Positions 26,429 through 34,666 of a stretch of 64,000 nt of DNA are shown here, one piece after another. Position 1 is the first letter of the stretch. Each line of letters opens with the position of its first letter. The stretch is taken from NCBI RefSeq assembly GCF_018314255.1, contig NZ_CP073066.1:1302001-1366000 (forward strand), written 5' to 3'. The notes below the pieces were generated by a model. The model saw only the letters and a program-made list of their open reading frames with translations, did not search any database and was not told where the DNA came from. The position numbers were made by a program, and so were the translations under genes. This stretch comes from Lentilactobacillus buchneri (GTDB taxonomy: Bacteria > Bacillota > Bacilli > Lactobacillales > Lactobacillaceae).

Positions 26429-27568
26429 ATGAAGAAAGTATTGATGTTAATAACTTTAAGTTTTGCATTTTTGATTGGTGGTGTTGGTTCCCAAACGGTT
26501 GATGCCGTGAAGCAACCACAATCTGCCTTTAAGAATATCAAATACATTAATGACTTCAATTACAATAAGTTCAGCAATGTCGCTGTTCACGCCAAGAATA
26601 TTAAGAAGAATGCATACATTTGGAACGATACGCACACTAAGAAGCTTTATAATTTGAAGAATTATCCAACTTACACTTGGTTTAAGACGGCGACGGGCAG
26701 TTACAAAGGGAACAATAACTGGATTCAAGTTACCAATTATTCCACTATGAATTCAAAACGGGGATGGATTTGGAAGGGCTATTTAAAAGCGGGATTTAAT
26801 CCAACAGGCTATCAAATTCTTCAGAAGCGGTATGGCCAACCTCAATATGCAGGAGGCCAGTATCATGTTGCAAGCGGACAAAAGAACGTTTACCTTTGGA
26901 ATTGGTCACACACAAAGGTACGAGCAAATCTAAAGCATTATACGAATCAAACATTTTCTCGAAGGCATTCTATTCTAGTTAGCCATAATGGTAACCAGCA
27001 ATGGTATTATTACACAGATGTGGATACCAAGAATGGTACAATTTCCGGGTACGTGAAGGCTAGTCAAATGGCTAAAGGGCGTTCAAAAAATTATCATGGG
27101 AATGTGATTGTGTATCCTTCTGAATTTGATAACACAAGCGATTACTTAAGCTATATTAAGGATAATAATCACCAAAAATTAGTTTGGGCTATCATTAAGT
27201 TATTCCCCAACACGCCTGTTGACTATCAGCTTTCATATTATGCAGCAGTCAATTATGGTATTATGCGTGACCCAGGGTGGGATGGTGACGATTTTGATCC
27301 TGATCCTGTCAAAGGATATTCCGACATTGTTTCCTTCAAGCCGGTTATTAACTACTTAATGAGTCATCGGAATGAATCTAATGCTCAAAAACTGGCTGGT
27401 GTCAAAAAGTTGCTTGCTAAAGCCGGGTATACACAGGAAAAACGTGATGAGTTGTCCGGATATCGACTGGGAATTTATATGCTTAATAATGTAAAAGACT
27501 CCGCATCAACTAAAAGTACTTCCAGAATTAATTGGTATGGCTTGATTATTGGAAAACCAAACGAATAG
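26429..27568 (+). CDS. secreted protein with two SH3-like (SLAP-type) repeats
   Basis: A 379-residue exported protein. The signal peptide MKKVLMLITLSFAFLIGG..ADA-like site ends near residue 27. Two repeats of about 75 residues follow: one with YIWNDTHTKKLYNLKNYP and WIWKGYLKAGFNP, the second with YLWNWSHTKVRANLKHY and GYVKASQM. The C-terminal 140 residues (from about SEFDNTSDYLSYI) are a separate acidic domain without recognised motif. The first repeat is closely related to the one in the secreted protein at 54249. Such repeats are probably cell-wall-binding. Start chosen for GAGGGG before the ATG at 26429. Confidence 0.8.
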   Translation: MKKVLMLITLSFAFLIGGVGSQTVDAVKQPQSAFKNIKYINDFNYNKFSNVAVHAKNIKKNAYIWNDTHTKKLYNLKNYPTYTWFKTATGSYKGNNNWIQVTNYSTMNSKRGWIWKGYLKAGFNPTGYQILQKRYGQPQYAGGQYHVASGQKNVYLWNWSHTKVRANLKHYTNQTFSRRHSILVSHNGNQQWYYYTDVDTKNGTISGYVKASQMAKGRSKNYHGNVIVYPSEFDNTSDYLSYIKDNNHQKLVWAIIKLFPNTPVDYQLSYYAAVNYGIMRDPGWDGDDFDPDPVKGYSDIVSFKPVINYLMSHRNESNAQKLAGVKKLLAKAGYTQEKRDELSGYRLGIYMLNNVKDSASTKSTSRINWYGLIIGKPNE

Positions 27569-27639
27569 CGAGCAATGCGCATCCATAATAGTGATTAAAT
27601 ATATCCAAGTAAATATTTCGCTATGTTTACACGAATGAA

Positions 27640-27690
27640 TAAGACCAGTTCCTTACACCTACAGTGGTAGATGTAGAAACTGGTCTTTAT
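27640..27690 (+). terminator. intrinsic terminator
   Basis: AAGACCAGTT/AACTGGTCTT stem with inner TACA..TGTA pairing and a T-rich end. It could also work for the convergent HTH gene. Confidence 0.8.
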
Positions 27691-27754
27691 ATTTGTGGAG
27701 CTGATGACTTGACGATTATCTCGCTCTGACATTTCCTAATGTCTGCTCAGTATT

Positions 27755-27967
27755 CTACTCCGGAACATATTCCAAAATGTCTCCTGGCTGGCAGTCCAAA
27801 ACTTTACAAATTCTTGCCAGAGTCTCAAAGCGAATCCCCTTGGCTTTCCCCGTTTTAAGAATCGATAGGTTGGCTGGGGTAATATTAATTTCTGCTGCCA
27901 ACATCTTTGAAGTGATTTGTTTATCCAACAACACTCTGTCTAGATTTACTTTGATCAAAGACACCAC
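27755..27967 (-). CDS. small XRE/YozG-type HTH regulator
   Basis: A 70-residue Cro/C1 domain: KQITSKMLAAEINITPANLSILKTGKAKGIRFETLARICKVLDCQPGDILEY. This is the YozG/YoaS-partner type that regularly follows a DUF2975 membrane protein, as it does here with a 3-base gap. No ATG is available; start is GTG at 27967 or the TTG ten bases further, with AGGCGGTGG as ribosome site. Probably a repressor whose activity is linked to the membrane partner. Confidence 0.85.
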   Translation of the reverse strand: MVSLIKVNLDRVLLDKQITSKMLAAEINITPANLSILKTGKAKGIRFETLARICKVLDCQPGDILEYVPE

Positions 27968-27970
27968 CGC

Positions 27971-28513
27971 CTAAACAATTTTGTCCGAGTCTTCTTGAAG
28001 ATCGATACCATATTTGAACATTACATAGATCACGTAGAGGGCAAACCAAATGAGTAGCGAGGTACCGTCGCCTCCTTGGTCGGATGAAATCGACGATGAG
28101 TTAATATTATAGGTGTCGGCTAAGACTCCGCTACAGTAGTTGGTTAAAATGATACCCCCATACCCCCAAAGAATACCTTGGATGTATTTTAAATTAATTG
28201 GCTTGAAATAGATGTTTCGACGGACATTTGCAATCAGCTTGAAGACTGAAAATGAGACAAGGGTAATTAATCCCAATATAATGAGCAATAATGCAAATGA
28301 TAAGCAGATCACCCAAATGTTCGTCGATCCGCCAATTCCACTAATGATATCGTGAAAAATCCCGGTACGAGCAGATGGAATTAGTAGATAAACGATTCCA
28401 GCAATCACAAAGACAAGTGCCAAAGTTCCCATTGCAATTAATAATGAAGCCACACTTAGCAGACTGATGACGTATAAAAAGTTGATGAACGTATTTGGTT
28501 GTTTCTTAATCAT
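27971..28513 (-). CDS. DUF2975 membrane protein
   Basis: A 180-residue protein with four hydrophobic helices (about residues 14-42, 70-95, 115-130 and 153-168) and the family's NIYFKPINLKYIQGILWGYGG motif between helices two and three. DUF2975 proteins occur in pairs with a small XRE regulator; their function is unknown. GGGAG lies before the ATG at 28513, preferred over the GTG nine bases upstream. Confidence 0.85.
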   Translation of the reverse strand: MIKKQPNTFINFLYVISLLSVASLLIAMGTLALVFVIAGIVYLLIPSARTGIFHDIISGIGGSTNIWVICLSFALLLIILGLITLVSFSVFKLIANVRRNIYFKPINLKYIQGILWGYGGIILTNYCSGVLADTYNINSSSISSDQGGDGTSLLIWFALYVIYVMFKYGIDLQEDSDKIV

Positions 28514-28740
28514 GGTAACCACTCCCTTTTGATATTATTGTAACGCGGAAATTAATTATTGCAAGACAATAATTAATTATCGTTTTGTATAAAAATTCTG
28601 GTATTTCTGATGTAAGTGGTTGGGAAAAATTCTGTGAACAATACCTCGTTTGGGGAAAGGGATGCTTTCTTGACCCAGAATATCTTTTTAGTATAACCTA
28701 AAGATGTGACTTTAAATTATCTCAACATGGGAGTATTCTT

Positions 28741-28845
28741 ATGAACTTTTCGATTGTTGCCGGAGTAATCAGTCTTGCGATCACGGCTGGTATCCTTTGG
28801 ATCATTTACAAAATAATCAGGGCAATCTTTAACCACAGAATTTAA
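28741..28845 (+). CDS. 34-residue single-span membrane peptide, hypothetical
   Basis: MNFSIVAGVISLAITAGILWIIY followed by a basic tail KIIRAIFNHRI. GGGAG lies 7 bases before the ATG and a very strong terminator begins one base after the stop, so it looks like a real short transcript. The helix plus cationic tail resembles type I toxin peptides and small stress peptides, but no antitoxin RNA is evident. Confidence 0.5.
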   Translation: MNFSIVAGVISLAITAGILWIIYKIIRAIFNHRI

Positions 28846-28846
28846 T

Positions 28847-28910
28847 TGCCAATGAACAAAAACGCTTCAAGAGAACTAAAATTCTCCTGAAGCGTTTTTG
28901 TTCATTGGCA
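28847..28910. terminator. long bidirectional terminator
   Basis: A stem of about 23 uninterrupted pairs (TGCCAATGAACAAAAACGCT... and partner) plus GAGAA/TTCTC at the tip. A and T runs inside the arms allow termination from both sides, serving the peptide gene and the hydroxyacyl-CoA dehydrogenase gene. Confidence 0.85.
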
Positions 28911-28919
28911 CGTTGCTTC

Positions 28920-29816
28920 TTAAATCTTCAAAAAGTCTGGATCTTTATATGCTGGATTTGGATAGTGGTAGAAGCCTTCGCCGGATTCCATTCCCAGCTT
29001 GCCGGCATCCAGTAATTCCTTGAGTTTGTCAGCGAGAACTTGAGCATTTGGATCTTCGCCACTCTTGGCTTGGGTCGCAGTGATGTTGTAAGCGGTCCGG
29101 ATGCCAACGACATCCAGAATGGCAAATGGACCCATTGGTGCACCGGTGGCTGCCATCCAGGTCTTATCAATCATTTCTGGATCGGCAACCCCCTTTACCC
29201 AAAGTTCTTCACCAGCGCTCAACAGTGGAATTAACAGTGAGTTCAGAATATAGCCGGGTTGTTCTTTCTTTAACTCGATTGGAATCATGCCAATGTTTCG
29301 AGCAAATTCGACAATTTCATCGTAGATTTTTGGATCTGTTTTTGGCGATCCCATTATTTCAGCGGTGTTGTTCAGCCAAACTTGGTTGGCAAAGTGCATG
29401 TTTAAGAACTGGCTCGGCCGGCCGGTATCTTCCATCAGTGCACTTGGAACCAACGTTGATGAATTACTGGTAAAGATGGCCTCTTTGGGTGCCATCTCAC
29501 CAATCTTGTTGTAGAACGGTTTCTTGATGTCTAGTCGCTCTGGAATGGCTTCGATGACCAGGTCAGCATTTTTAACTGCGTCTGCCAAATCCCAAGTATA
29601 GCTGATTCGTGATAAACCAGCTTCGAAATCGGCATCGGTGGCCGCAATGTCATGCCGATAACTGTGTCGCAACCCCTTGATTCGCTCCTTGGCGGCATTA
29701 ATGGCATCCTCGTTAATATCATAAACTGTGACGTTGAATCCTTTAAAAGCTGTTTGGAAAGCAATTTGGCTTCCTAAAACCCCACTACCTGCAACCGTTA
29801 CGTTTTTGATTGTCAT
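28920..29816 (-). CDS. 3-hydroxyacyl-CoA dehydrogenase family protein
   Basis: A 298-residue NAD-dependent dehydrogenase. VAGSGVLGSQIAFQTAFKGFNVTVYDIN is the Rossmann fold; ADLVIEAIPERLDIKKPFYNKI, FTSNSSTLVPS and LNMHFANQVW (catalytic His) follow the 3-hydroxybutyryl-CoA dehydrogenase pattern. The C-terminal domain begins near GYILNSLLIPLLSAGEEL and has GPFAILDVVGI. No other fatty-acid oxidation genes are near, so it may act on another short hydroxyacid. A cre-like site just upstream suggests carbon catabolite control. Confidence 0.9.
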   Translation of the reverse strand: MTIKNVTVAGSGVLGSQIAFQTAFKGFNVTVYDINEDAINAAKERIKGLRHSYRHDIAATDADFEAGLSRISYTWDLADAVKNADLVIEAIPERLDIKKPFYNKIGEMAPKEAIFTSNSSTLVPSALMEDTGRPSQFLNMHFANQVWLNNTAEIMGSPKTDPKIYDEIVEFARNIGMIPIELKKEQPGYILNSLLIPLLSAGEELWVKGVADPEMIDKTWMAATGAPMGPFAILDVVGIRTAYNITATQAKSGEDPNAQVLADKLKELLDAGKLGMESGEGFYHYPNPAYKDPDFLKI

Positions 29817-29837
29817 GATAAAATCCCCCTTAATAAA

Positions 29838-29851
29838 TGAAAGCGGTTACG
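29838..29851 (-). promoter_or_regulatory. cre-like CcpA site
   Basis: TGAAAGCGGTTACG on the plus strand matches the TGNAANCGNTNNCA consensus at all but one fixed position. It lies 22-35 bases before the dehydrogenase start codon, a position for roadblock or repression. Confidence 0.6.
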
Positions 29852-30024
29852 TGATTCACCTTAATTATAAGTGGTCGGCTATGGAAAGCAATCAAAAGCA
29901 TTGTTAAAAATTATTATCGTCCGCAACGACTGGTTGCACGCCATCGCCCTTAAGATGAGCGTGCATCACCCGACTAATAATGGCATAATAATAACAATCA
30001 AATTTGTGAAGAGAAGTGGTTAAC

Positions 30025-30357
30025 ATGGTGTTGGGACAACGCATTAAAGAAGAACGTGAAAAGTTGGGCTGGACCCAGGATCGATTGGCCGAAGAGCTGC
30101 ATGTCAGCCGCCAAGCGATTTCTAAATGGGAAGTTGGTTCAGCGTATCCGGATATTGAACGGTTGATTCAGTTAAGTGATTTATTTGGGGTTAGTTTGGA
30201 CAGCTTGATTAAGGGCGACGAGCGGCTGCAGAAAAAGATTGTCATCGGAAGTAATCATGATCAAATGAACTTTTGGGGATTTATGAATTATAATAGTTCA
30301 GTCATCCTCCCCGTCGCCGTCCTGATCTTCGTTGCGGTAATTGTCATTTTTGGATAA
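30025..30357 (+). CDS. XRE-family regulator with C-terminal membrane helix
   Basis: Residues 1-60 are a Cro/C1 domain (LGWTQDRLAEELHVSRQAISKWEVGSAYPDIERLIQLSDLF). After a linker the last 25 residues form one hydrophobic helix (VILPVAVLIFVAVIVIFG), giving a membrane-tethered regulator of 110 residues. It overlaps the start region of the next frame but not its chosen start. The target is unknown; the DNA-binding part is closely like the protein at 37416. Confidence 0.85.
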   Translation: MVLGQRIKEEREKLGWTQDRLAEELHVSRQAISKWEVGSAYPDIERLIQLSDLFGVSLDSLIKGDERLQKKIVIGSNHDQMNFWGFMNYNSSVILPVAVLIFVAVIVIFG

Positions 30358-30442
30358 TCGTTACAGTCCGAATAAGAGCCCTTTGCTTGCTTTCCCCGCC
30401 GATTTAGCTTATATTGACCGCGAAATCAAAGGGGGAATTCAT

Positions 30443-31060
30443 ATGTTTAATTGGGAGACATTCGAACCAGATGAGTACAGTCGAGATAAAGAACCGAGCT
30501 TTGTTGATCTAACCACACGAAGTTATGTAACTGCCGAAGGGCATGCGACCCAGCACACGGACGACCCTGACTTCATACGGCTGGCCAATGCGGCTGCAGA
30601 AGTTGCCAAGACAATCAGCGGTGGCCCTGAGAAGGGGATTCCGGTCGAGGGCTTCAAAGAATACCGCCCATACCCGGTTCAAGCGGTTTGGACTGATACC
30701 GGAGACGGTGAAGACTTTAAGATTTGGATTAAGCAGCCGTTATTCATTAACGAAAAGGATTTCGACGCTGCCTTAACTCAGATTGATTTCTCAGATTTTG
30801 ATTTGGGAGAAATCAAGTTTGAGCATTTGGCTGAAGGCATTGAAATTCAGACCATTAATACCGGTGCTGTAACCTCGGATAGTGAAGCACTGAAGACCTT
30901 GGACAATACGATCCAAAAGCAGGGCTTCACTCGTCTGCACGGAAATGAGCATCGGGAAATCTACATTGACGGCCTGCCGGTGGATTCCAGCAAGCTTGTT
31001 TTGGTTCGCTTGGCAATCGATGCCAATGGCAAAGAGTTGCCGGGGTTGGTCCATAATTAA
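30443..31060 (+). CDS. GyrI-like small-molecule-binding protein
   Basis: A 205-residue protein with the GyrI/SOUL-like effector-binding fold: RPYPVQAVWTDTGDGEDFKIWIKQPLFI is the middle strand region and LHGNEHREIYIDGLP with VLVRLAID the last strands. Members bind drugs or lipophilic molecules as stand-alone modules of MerR/AraC regulators. AAGGGGGAA precedes the ATG at 30443; the longer frame overlaps the regulator gene. Likely cotranscribed with the preceding XRE gene. Confidence 0.75.
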   Translation: MFNWETFEPDEYSRDKEPSFVDLTTRSYVTAEGHATQHTDDPDFIRLANAAAEVAKTISGGPEKGIPVEGFKEYRPYPVQAVWTDTGDGEDFKIWIKQPLFINEKDFDAALTQIDFSDFDLGEIKFEHLAEGIEIQTINTGAVTSDSEALKTLDNTIQKQGFTRLHGNEHREIYIDGLPVDSSKLVLVRLAIDANGKELPGLVHN

Positions 31061-31180
31061 CAATGCCGTAAACAGGTTACTCTACTCATAGCGAATCATC
31101 AATTGACGACTTGTTCACTGACACCTATACGGCGAACTTTGTAATAATTGTTTATGTACTGGTCAGAAAAATCAATTAGA

Positions 31181-31226
31181 AAAGAGGCTCCACACCTGAC
31201 ATATCTAATGTGTGGAACCTCTTTAG
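31181..31226 (+). terminator. intrinsic terminator
   Basis: AAAGAGGCTCCACAC with an almost perfect complement; one internal mismatch. Ends the regulator/GyrI-like pair. Confidence 0.85.
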
Positions 31227-31272
31227 TGAAATTTGAGAGCTTTATTTAAATGATTGGCTGCATTTTTCCTTT

Positions 31273-31467
31273 TTAGAATAGCAATTCGTTAATATCGCAA
31301 TCAAAAATTTGTGTTAATCTTACCAAATTTTCGATGTCAGGGTATGTGAGGTTGTGTTCCCATTGGGAGATTGCTTGACGACTAACCCCTAATCTGCATG
31401 CAATAATTTCTTGTGAAAGCTCATTGTATTGGCGAAACTCTTTTAAATTATTTCCAAGATTTATCAT
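31273..31467 (-). CDS. 64-residue XRE-type regulator
   Basis: A stand-alone Cro/C1 domain: LKEFRQYNELSQEIIACRLGVSRQAISQWEHNLTYPDIENLVRLTQIFDCDINELL. GGAGGTAAA before the ATG at 31467. It is divergent from a decayed secreted-peptide gene and may have been its regulator. The start of a second, closely related gene lies beyond the IS30 element at about 33911-33964, which points to a local duplication. Confidence 0.85.
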   Translation of the reverse strand: MINLGNNLKEFRQYNELSQEIIACRLGVSRQAISQWEHNLTYPDIENLVRLTQIFDCDINELLF

Positions 31468-31707
31468 TTTACCTCCATTTGTCAAATAGTATCATAAATA
31501 CATTCGACAGTATACGTGTGAATAATGTGTGAATGTCGTTTAAAAGCTTTGTGAATATTATCAAAAGTATTGGATGAACTTTTTGTAAGCTCAGTTAATA
31601 TCAAGCAATACTTGCGCAAGCAATCCTTTCTTGCGATGTGTGTACTTTTCCGAAATAATGGGTTTTGAAATATAAATAAATCTACTCATATTTTGGAGGT
31701 TTTTAGT

Positions 31708-32411
31708 ATTAAACAAGAAAGAAAAGTATTCGTATAGGTGTAACCATGATGTCAGCGGTGTTGTTATCTTCCATGGCGGTTCAAGACATATCAACCGTCA
31801 ATGCAGATAGTTCTGCCCGATCCTTGGTGGCTAGTGACAGCACCACAAAATTTTCGGATACAGATCAGGCTTCGGATCAAAATGTTACGGTAGCCAATTC
31901 TAATGAGCAGTGGAAAGAATTTTCTAAGGAATGTAAGTTATTATCTCAGTAAAACTTGCCCGAGGATCAATTGAGCGCAAAAATGCAAGATTTATTAAAT
32001 AAATATGATGGTGCTGAAGCAGATATTCAGTTCAACGATGCAGGGGCTACTAATGAAGTAGGGCTGCGTTCGATTACAAAGCCTGCGAGTGTTCATGAAA
32101 AGATAGTCAAGGGTGGAGTCAATGATTTTGCAGGATCAACCAGTGCATTAGCAAAATTACGTACGTATTATGGTTTAATTCAAGATGAGTTGGTGACCGG
32201 AGGAGCCGTCGTGGGCGTAATTTCGGCGGGATTATTTGGCGCAATCTTTGGTGCAGGGGCAGGAGGTATTCTGTCAGTAAGATCAGGATCAGCACAATCG
32301 GATGTGAAAACAATGATTAATAATGGAAAATCAAAAGGTGGGTGTCGGATCACACTTACGGATGAATTTCCAATTGCTTCTCTGACTTCAACCAGTCAAA
32401 GTAAACTGTAA
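31708..32411 (+). pseudogene. decayed secreted glycine-rich peptide gene (bacteriocin-like)
   Basis: Downstream of a perfect GGAGG (31695) the expected start codon reads ATT, followed by KQERK. A +1 shift in the A-rich run (about 31716-31727) leads into SIRIGVTMMSAVLLSSM, a signal-peptide core, and then an Ala/Ser/Asp-rich stretch. A TAA at 31950-31952 interrupts the frame between KECKLLSQ and NLPEDQL. The last part carries GGAVVGVISAGLFGAIFGAGAGGIL, a glycine-zipper helix like those in pore-forming bacteriocins. Three separate defects make it a pseudogene; the bacteriocin idea is inference. Confidence 0.7.
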
Positions 32412-32459
32412 TTTACTCATAAAAACTATTAATCAAAAACTGAGTTAAGGAGACAACTA

Positions 32460-32639
32460 ATGCTAATTGGAATTGCTATAGTTTTTTTGATAATAGGGGT
32501 AACATCCGTATTCATAAAATTATTGGGGAAAAGGCGAACAAAGCCAACAATTATGCAAATAATTCTTCTGTTGGGATTGGTTATATTAATATTAGCAGCA
32601 ATCTATATTACATTTGTTGTTCTCGACATTCATTACTAG
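32460..32639 (+). CDS. small two-span membrane protein, possible immunity partner
   Basis: A 59-residue frame with two hydrophobic helices separated by KLLGKRRTKPTIMQ and ending HY. AAGGAG lies 8 bases before the ATG. It follows the secreted-peptide pseudogene by 48 bases and is followed by a terminator, so the two form a unit. Small two-helix proteins after a secreted peptide are often immunity proteins; this is context only. Confidence 0.6.
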   Translation: MLIGIAIVFLIIGVTSVFIKLLGKRRTKPTIMQIILLLGLVILILAAIYITFVVLDIHY

Positions 32640-32765
32640 TACATTTTAAGAATTCTACTTTTTACTTAAGTGTTTAGTAAGGGTAGTTCGAGTCAGGAAT
32701 TAGGTTGAGTCGATTTTGAGCGACAACTAATCTTAGATCGCCATATTTTGATGGCTTTTGGATGA

Positions 32766-32796
32766 CCGTTGCAGGTACTGATGCAGCGGTTTTCTT
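32766..32796 (+). terminator. intrinsic terminator
   Basis: ACCGTTGCA pairing with TGCAGCGGT (one mismatch) and then TTTCTTTTT, just before the IS30 left end. Confidence 0.75.
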
Positions 32797-32806
32797 TTTA
32801 TTAAGA

Positions 32807-33910
32807 CTTGAATTGTCAAATTAAGTGCAACACTACATTAAAGAATATTTCATAAGGCGTTTTCCATCCGAGACATTTACGGGGACGATTATTCATTTGT
32901 TCTGCATATGCTTGTATCCGGCGGTCAGTAATTGAATCAAGGTCAGTTCCTTTTGGCAAATATTCGCGAAGCAAGCCGTTAGTATTTTCGTTAGTTCCTC
33001 GTTGCCAAGGAGAGTGAGGATCGGGAAAGTAGAAGGGCGTACCAAACTTATCAGTTAAACATTGAACTTTGGCAAACTCTTTACCCCTATCCGGGGTAAT
33101 CGTTAACGATCTACCAGGCCATAGCTTCATTAAGTCGCTCAAAGTATCCGTGACTGCTTCTGAAGTTCTTTTAGCAGCCTTACCAATAAGCAGGTAACGA
33201 GATTTTCGATCAACCAATGTAACGACACAAGCCTTTCCGCTTTTGCCTAACACGGTATCACCTTCCCAGTGACCAATTTCTACACGGTTGTCAGCTTCTC
33301 GCGGACGATCATGAATCTTGTTGGGGATTGGAATCTTGCCTCGCTTTTCTTGATAAGCTTTATTGTGGCGAGACTTGCCGTGATGCCTTAGATGGCGCAC
33401 GGCACTAGAGCTGCCAGATTTAAACAAATTATCAAATAAGCCATTGAAAATCCCACGGTAAATAGTCGTGGTACTGATCTGCACCGGATACTTTTCGACT
33501 GCCAAGCGATTCGATATTTCCTCCGGAGACCAAAGGTCTTCGCAGAAGTGTTCTCTCACCACTTCAACCACCTGAGGATTACTCAAAAGAGAGACTCTGC
33601 CACAGTTGCCTTTGCGCTGTTTGTACTTCTCCTGAGCCTTCGAAGGTGAATAGGATTTACCAGTAGAATTACGGCTTAATTCTCGAGAAATGGTTGAGTA
33701 ACTTTTCTTGATATGGCTGGCAATCTCACGAAGTGAGTTTCCATGATTCCTCATTAAAAAGATAGTTTCCCGTTCATCTATGGTAATATGCTTGTAGTGA
33801 TCCATGGCTAAATTCCTTTCATGATTGTTTTCGCAAACATCATTTTACAGAAATTTGGCCATGGGCCATTCTTTATTTAATTAGTGTTGCACTTAAAGTG
33901 TAAATTCAAG
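32807..33910 (-). mobile_element. IS30-family insertion sequence, complete
   Basis: About 1.1 kb bounded by imperfect inverted repeats CTTGAATTGTCAAATTAAG and CTTGAATTTACACTTTAAG, which continue into a shared TGCAACACTA. A GA dinucleotide flanks both ends, a plausible 2-bp target duplication. It carries one intact transposase gene. It has landed in or beside an HTH gene of which only the first codons remain on the right side. Confidence 0.88.
32816..33805 (-). CDS. IS30-family transposase
   Basis: A 329-residue DDE transposase, apparently intact. The N-terminal HTH (ITIDERETIFLMRNHGNSLREIASHIKKSYSTISREL) is the IS30 type. The catalytic triad is in GHWEGDTVLG (first Asp), LTITPDRGKEFA (second Asp) and GTNENTNGLLREYLPKGTDL (Glu). 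It ends only 8 bases inside the left repeat, as usual for these compact elements. The element could still move. Confidence 0.95.
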   Translation of the reverse strand: MDHYKHITIDERETIFLMRNHGNSLREIASHIKKSYSTISRELSRNSTGKSYSPSKAQEKYKQRKGNCGRVSLLSNPQVVEVVREHFCEDLWSPEEISNRLAVEKYPVQISTTTIYRGIFNGLFDNLFKSGSSSAVRHLRHHGKSRHNKAYQEKRGKIPIPNKIHDRPREADNRVEIGHWEGDTVLGKSGKACVVTLVDRKSRYLLIGKAAKRTSEAVTDTLSDLMKLWPGRSLTITPDRGKEFAKVQCLTDKFGTPFYFPDPHSPWQRGTNENTNGLLREYLPKGTDLDSITDRRIQAYAEQMNNRPRKCLGWKTPYEIFFNVVLHLI

Positions 33911-33964
33911 GATATAAAAAATGGTAATTGTGAAATTCTTTAAGTTATCTCGAAGATTCATCAT
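33911..33964 (-). pseudogene. 5' remnant of an XRE regulator gene next to IS30
   Basis: From 33964 the minus strand reads MMNLRDNLKNF, which matches the start MINLGNNLKEF of the regulator at 31273-31467. About 50 bases upstream of the two starts are also alike. Similarity stops near the IS30 right end, so only about 11 codons remain. Confidence 0.65.
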
Positions 33965-34031
33965 TTTATCACCATGCATCGAATGATACCATAATTGTAT
34001 TCACTGTTCCGAGAAGACTATGTTGATTTGA

Positions 34032-34532
34032 GTGGTTACTGGGGTGCTAATTCCAACATCAGGACAAGTAATTGTGGATGAAGGAGTTCCTCATGAAACA
34101 CTGGATTTCTCTGAGAGGATGGGTCTCATCATTGAGAACACCACTTTTCCCAAAGACCTTTCAGGACTCCAGAACTTGGTAACATTGTCCAAAATTAACC
34201 AAGTTGCAACGATTGAGGATATCAAATCTGCATTTGAAAGGGTTGGTTTAACTGAAGATGACTGGAATATGAAAGTTGCTAACTACTCTCTGGCAATGAG
34301 GCAGAAGTTAAGCATTGCTCAAGCGATCTTCGAACGGCCTAAGCTACTTTTGTTAGATGAACCAACGAATGGCTTGGACGAAGAAAGCACTTGGCTTCTG
34401 AGAAAGACACTCAAAGAAATTGCCGATGCTGGGAGTACCGTGATTCTTGCTAGCCATGATAAAGAAGATATTGCATATCTAAGTGACGAAGTGATTCACA
34501 TGGATGGTGGCAAGATTGTTAATAAAAATTGA
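34032..34532 (+). pseudogene. ABC transporter ATPase, N-terminally truncated
   Basis: The 166 codons begin VVTGVLIPTSGQVIVD, which in intact proteins comes directly after the Walker A helix, so about 45 N-terminal residues including Walker A are missing. What remains is a degenerate signature (NYSLAMRQKLSIAQAIFERP), Walker B (LLLLDEPTNGLDE) and the switch His (VILASHDKED). Without Walker A it cannot bind ATP properly. A TGA stop directly precedes the first codon. The loss is probably linked to the neighbouring IS30 rearrangement. Confidence 0.8.
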
Positions 34533-34541
34533 TTTATCAAG

Positions 34542-34574
34542 ACCGTTGCGCGTAGCTGTGTAGCGGTTTTTTTG
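34542..34574 (+). terminator. intrinsic terminator
   Basis: ACCGTT-G-CGC loop G-TAGCGGT followed by seven Ts; imperfect stem, good T run. Confidence 0.65.
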
Positions 34575-34628
34575 CATAGATGATTAATAATAATGGTTTT
34601 CCTTGTCCTTTTGCCAAAATGGCGTTAT

Positions 34629-34652
34629 AGTGTAATAGTAAAATATAACACT
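34629..34652. promoter_or_regulatory. operator of GntR/YtrA-type regulator
   Basis: AGTGTAATA, 6 bases, TATAACACT: an inverted repeat with AGTGT/ACACT ends, just before the ribosome site of the GntR gene. Typical of autoregulated YtrA-type ABC operons. A TTGCCA lies about 17 bases upstream. Confidence 0.65.
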
Positions 34653-34666
34653 AGGGAGGTGGGACA

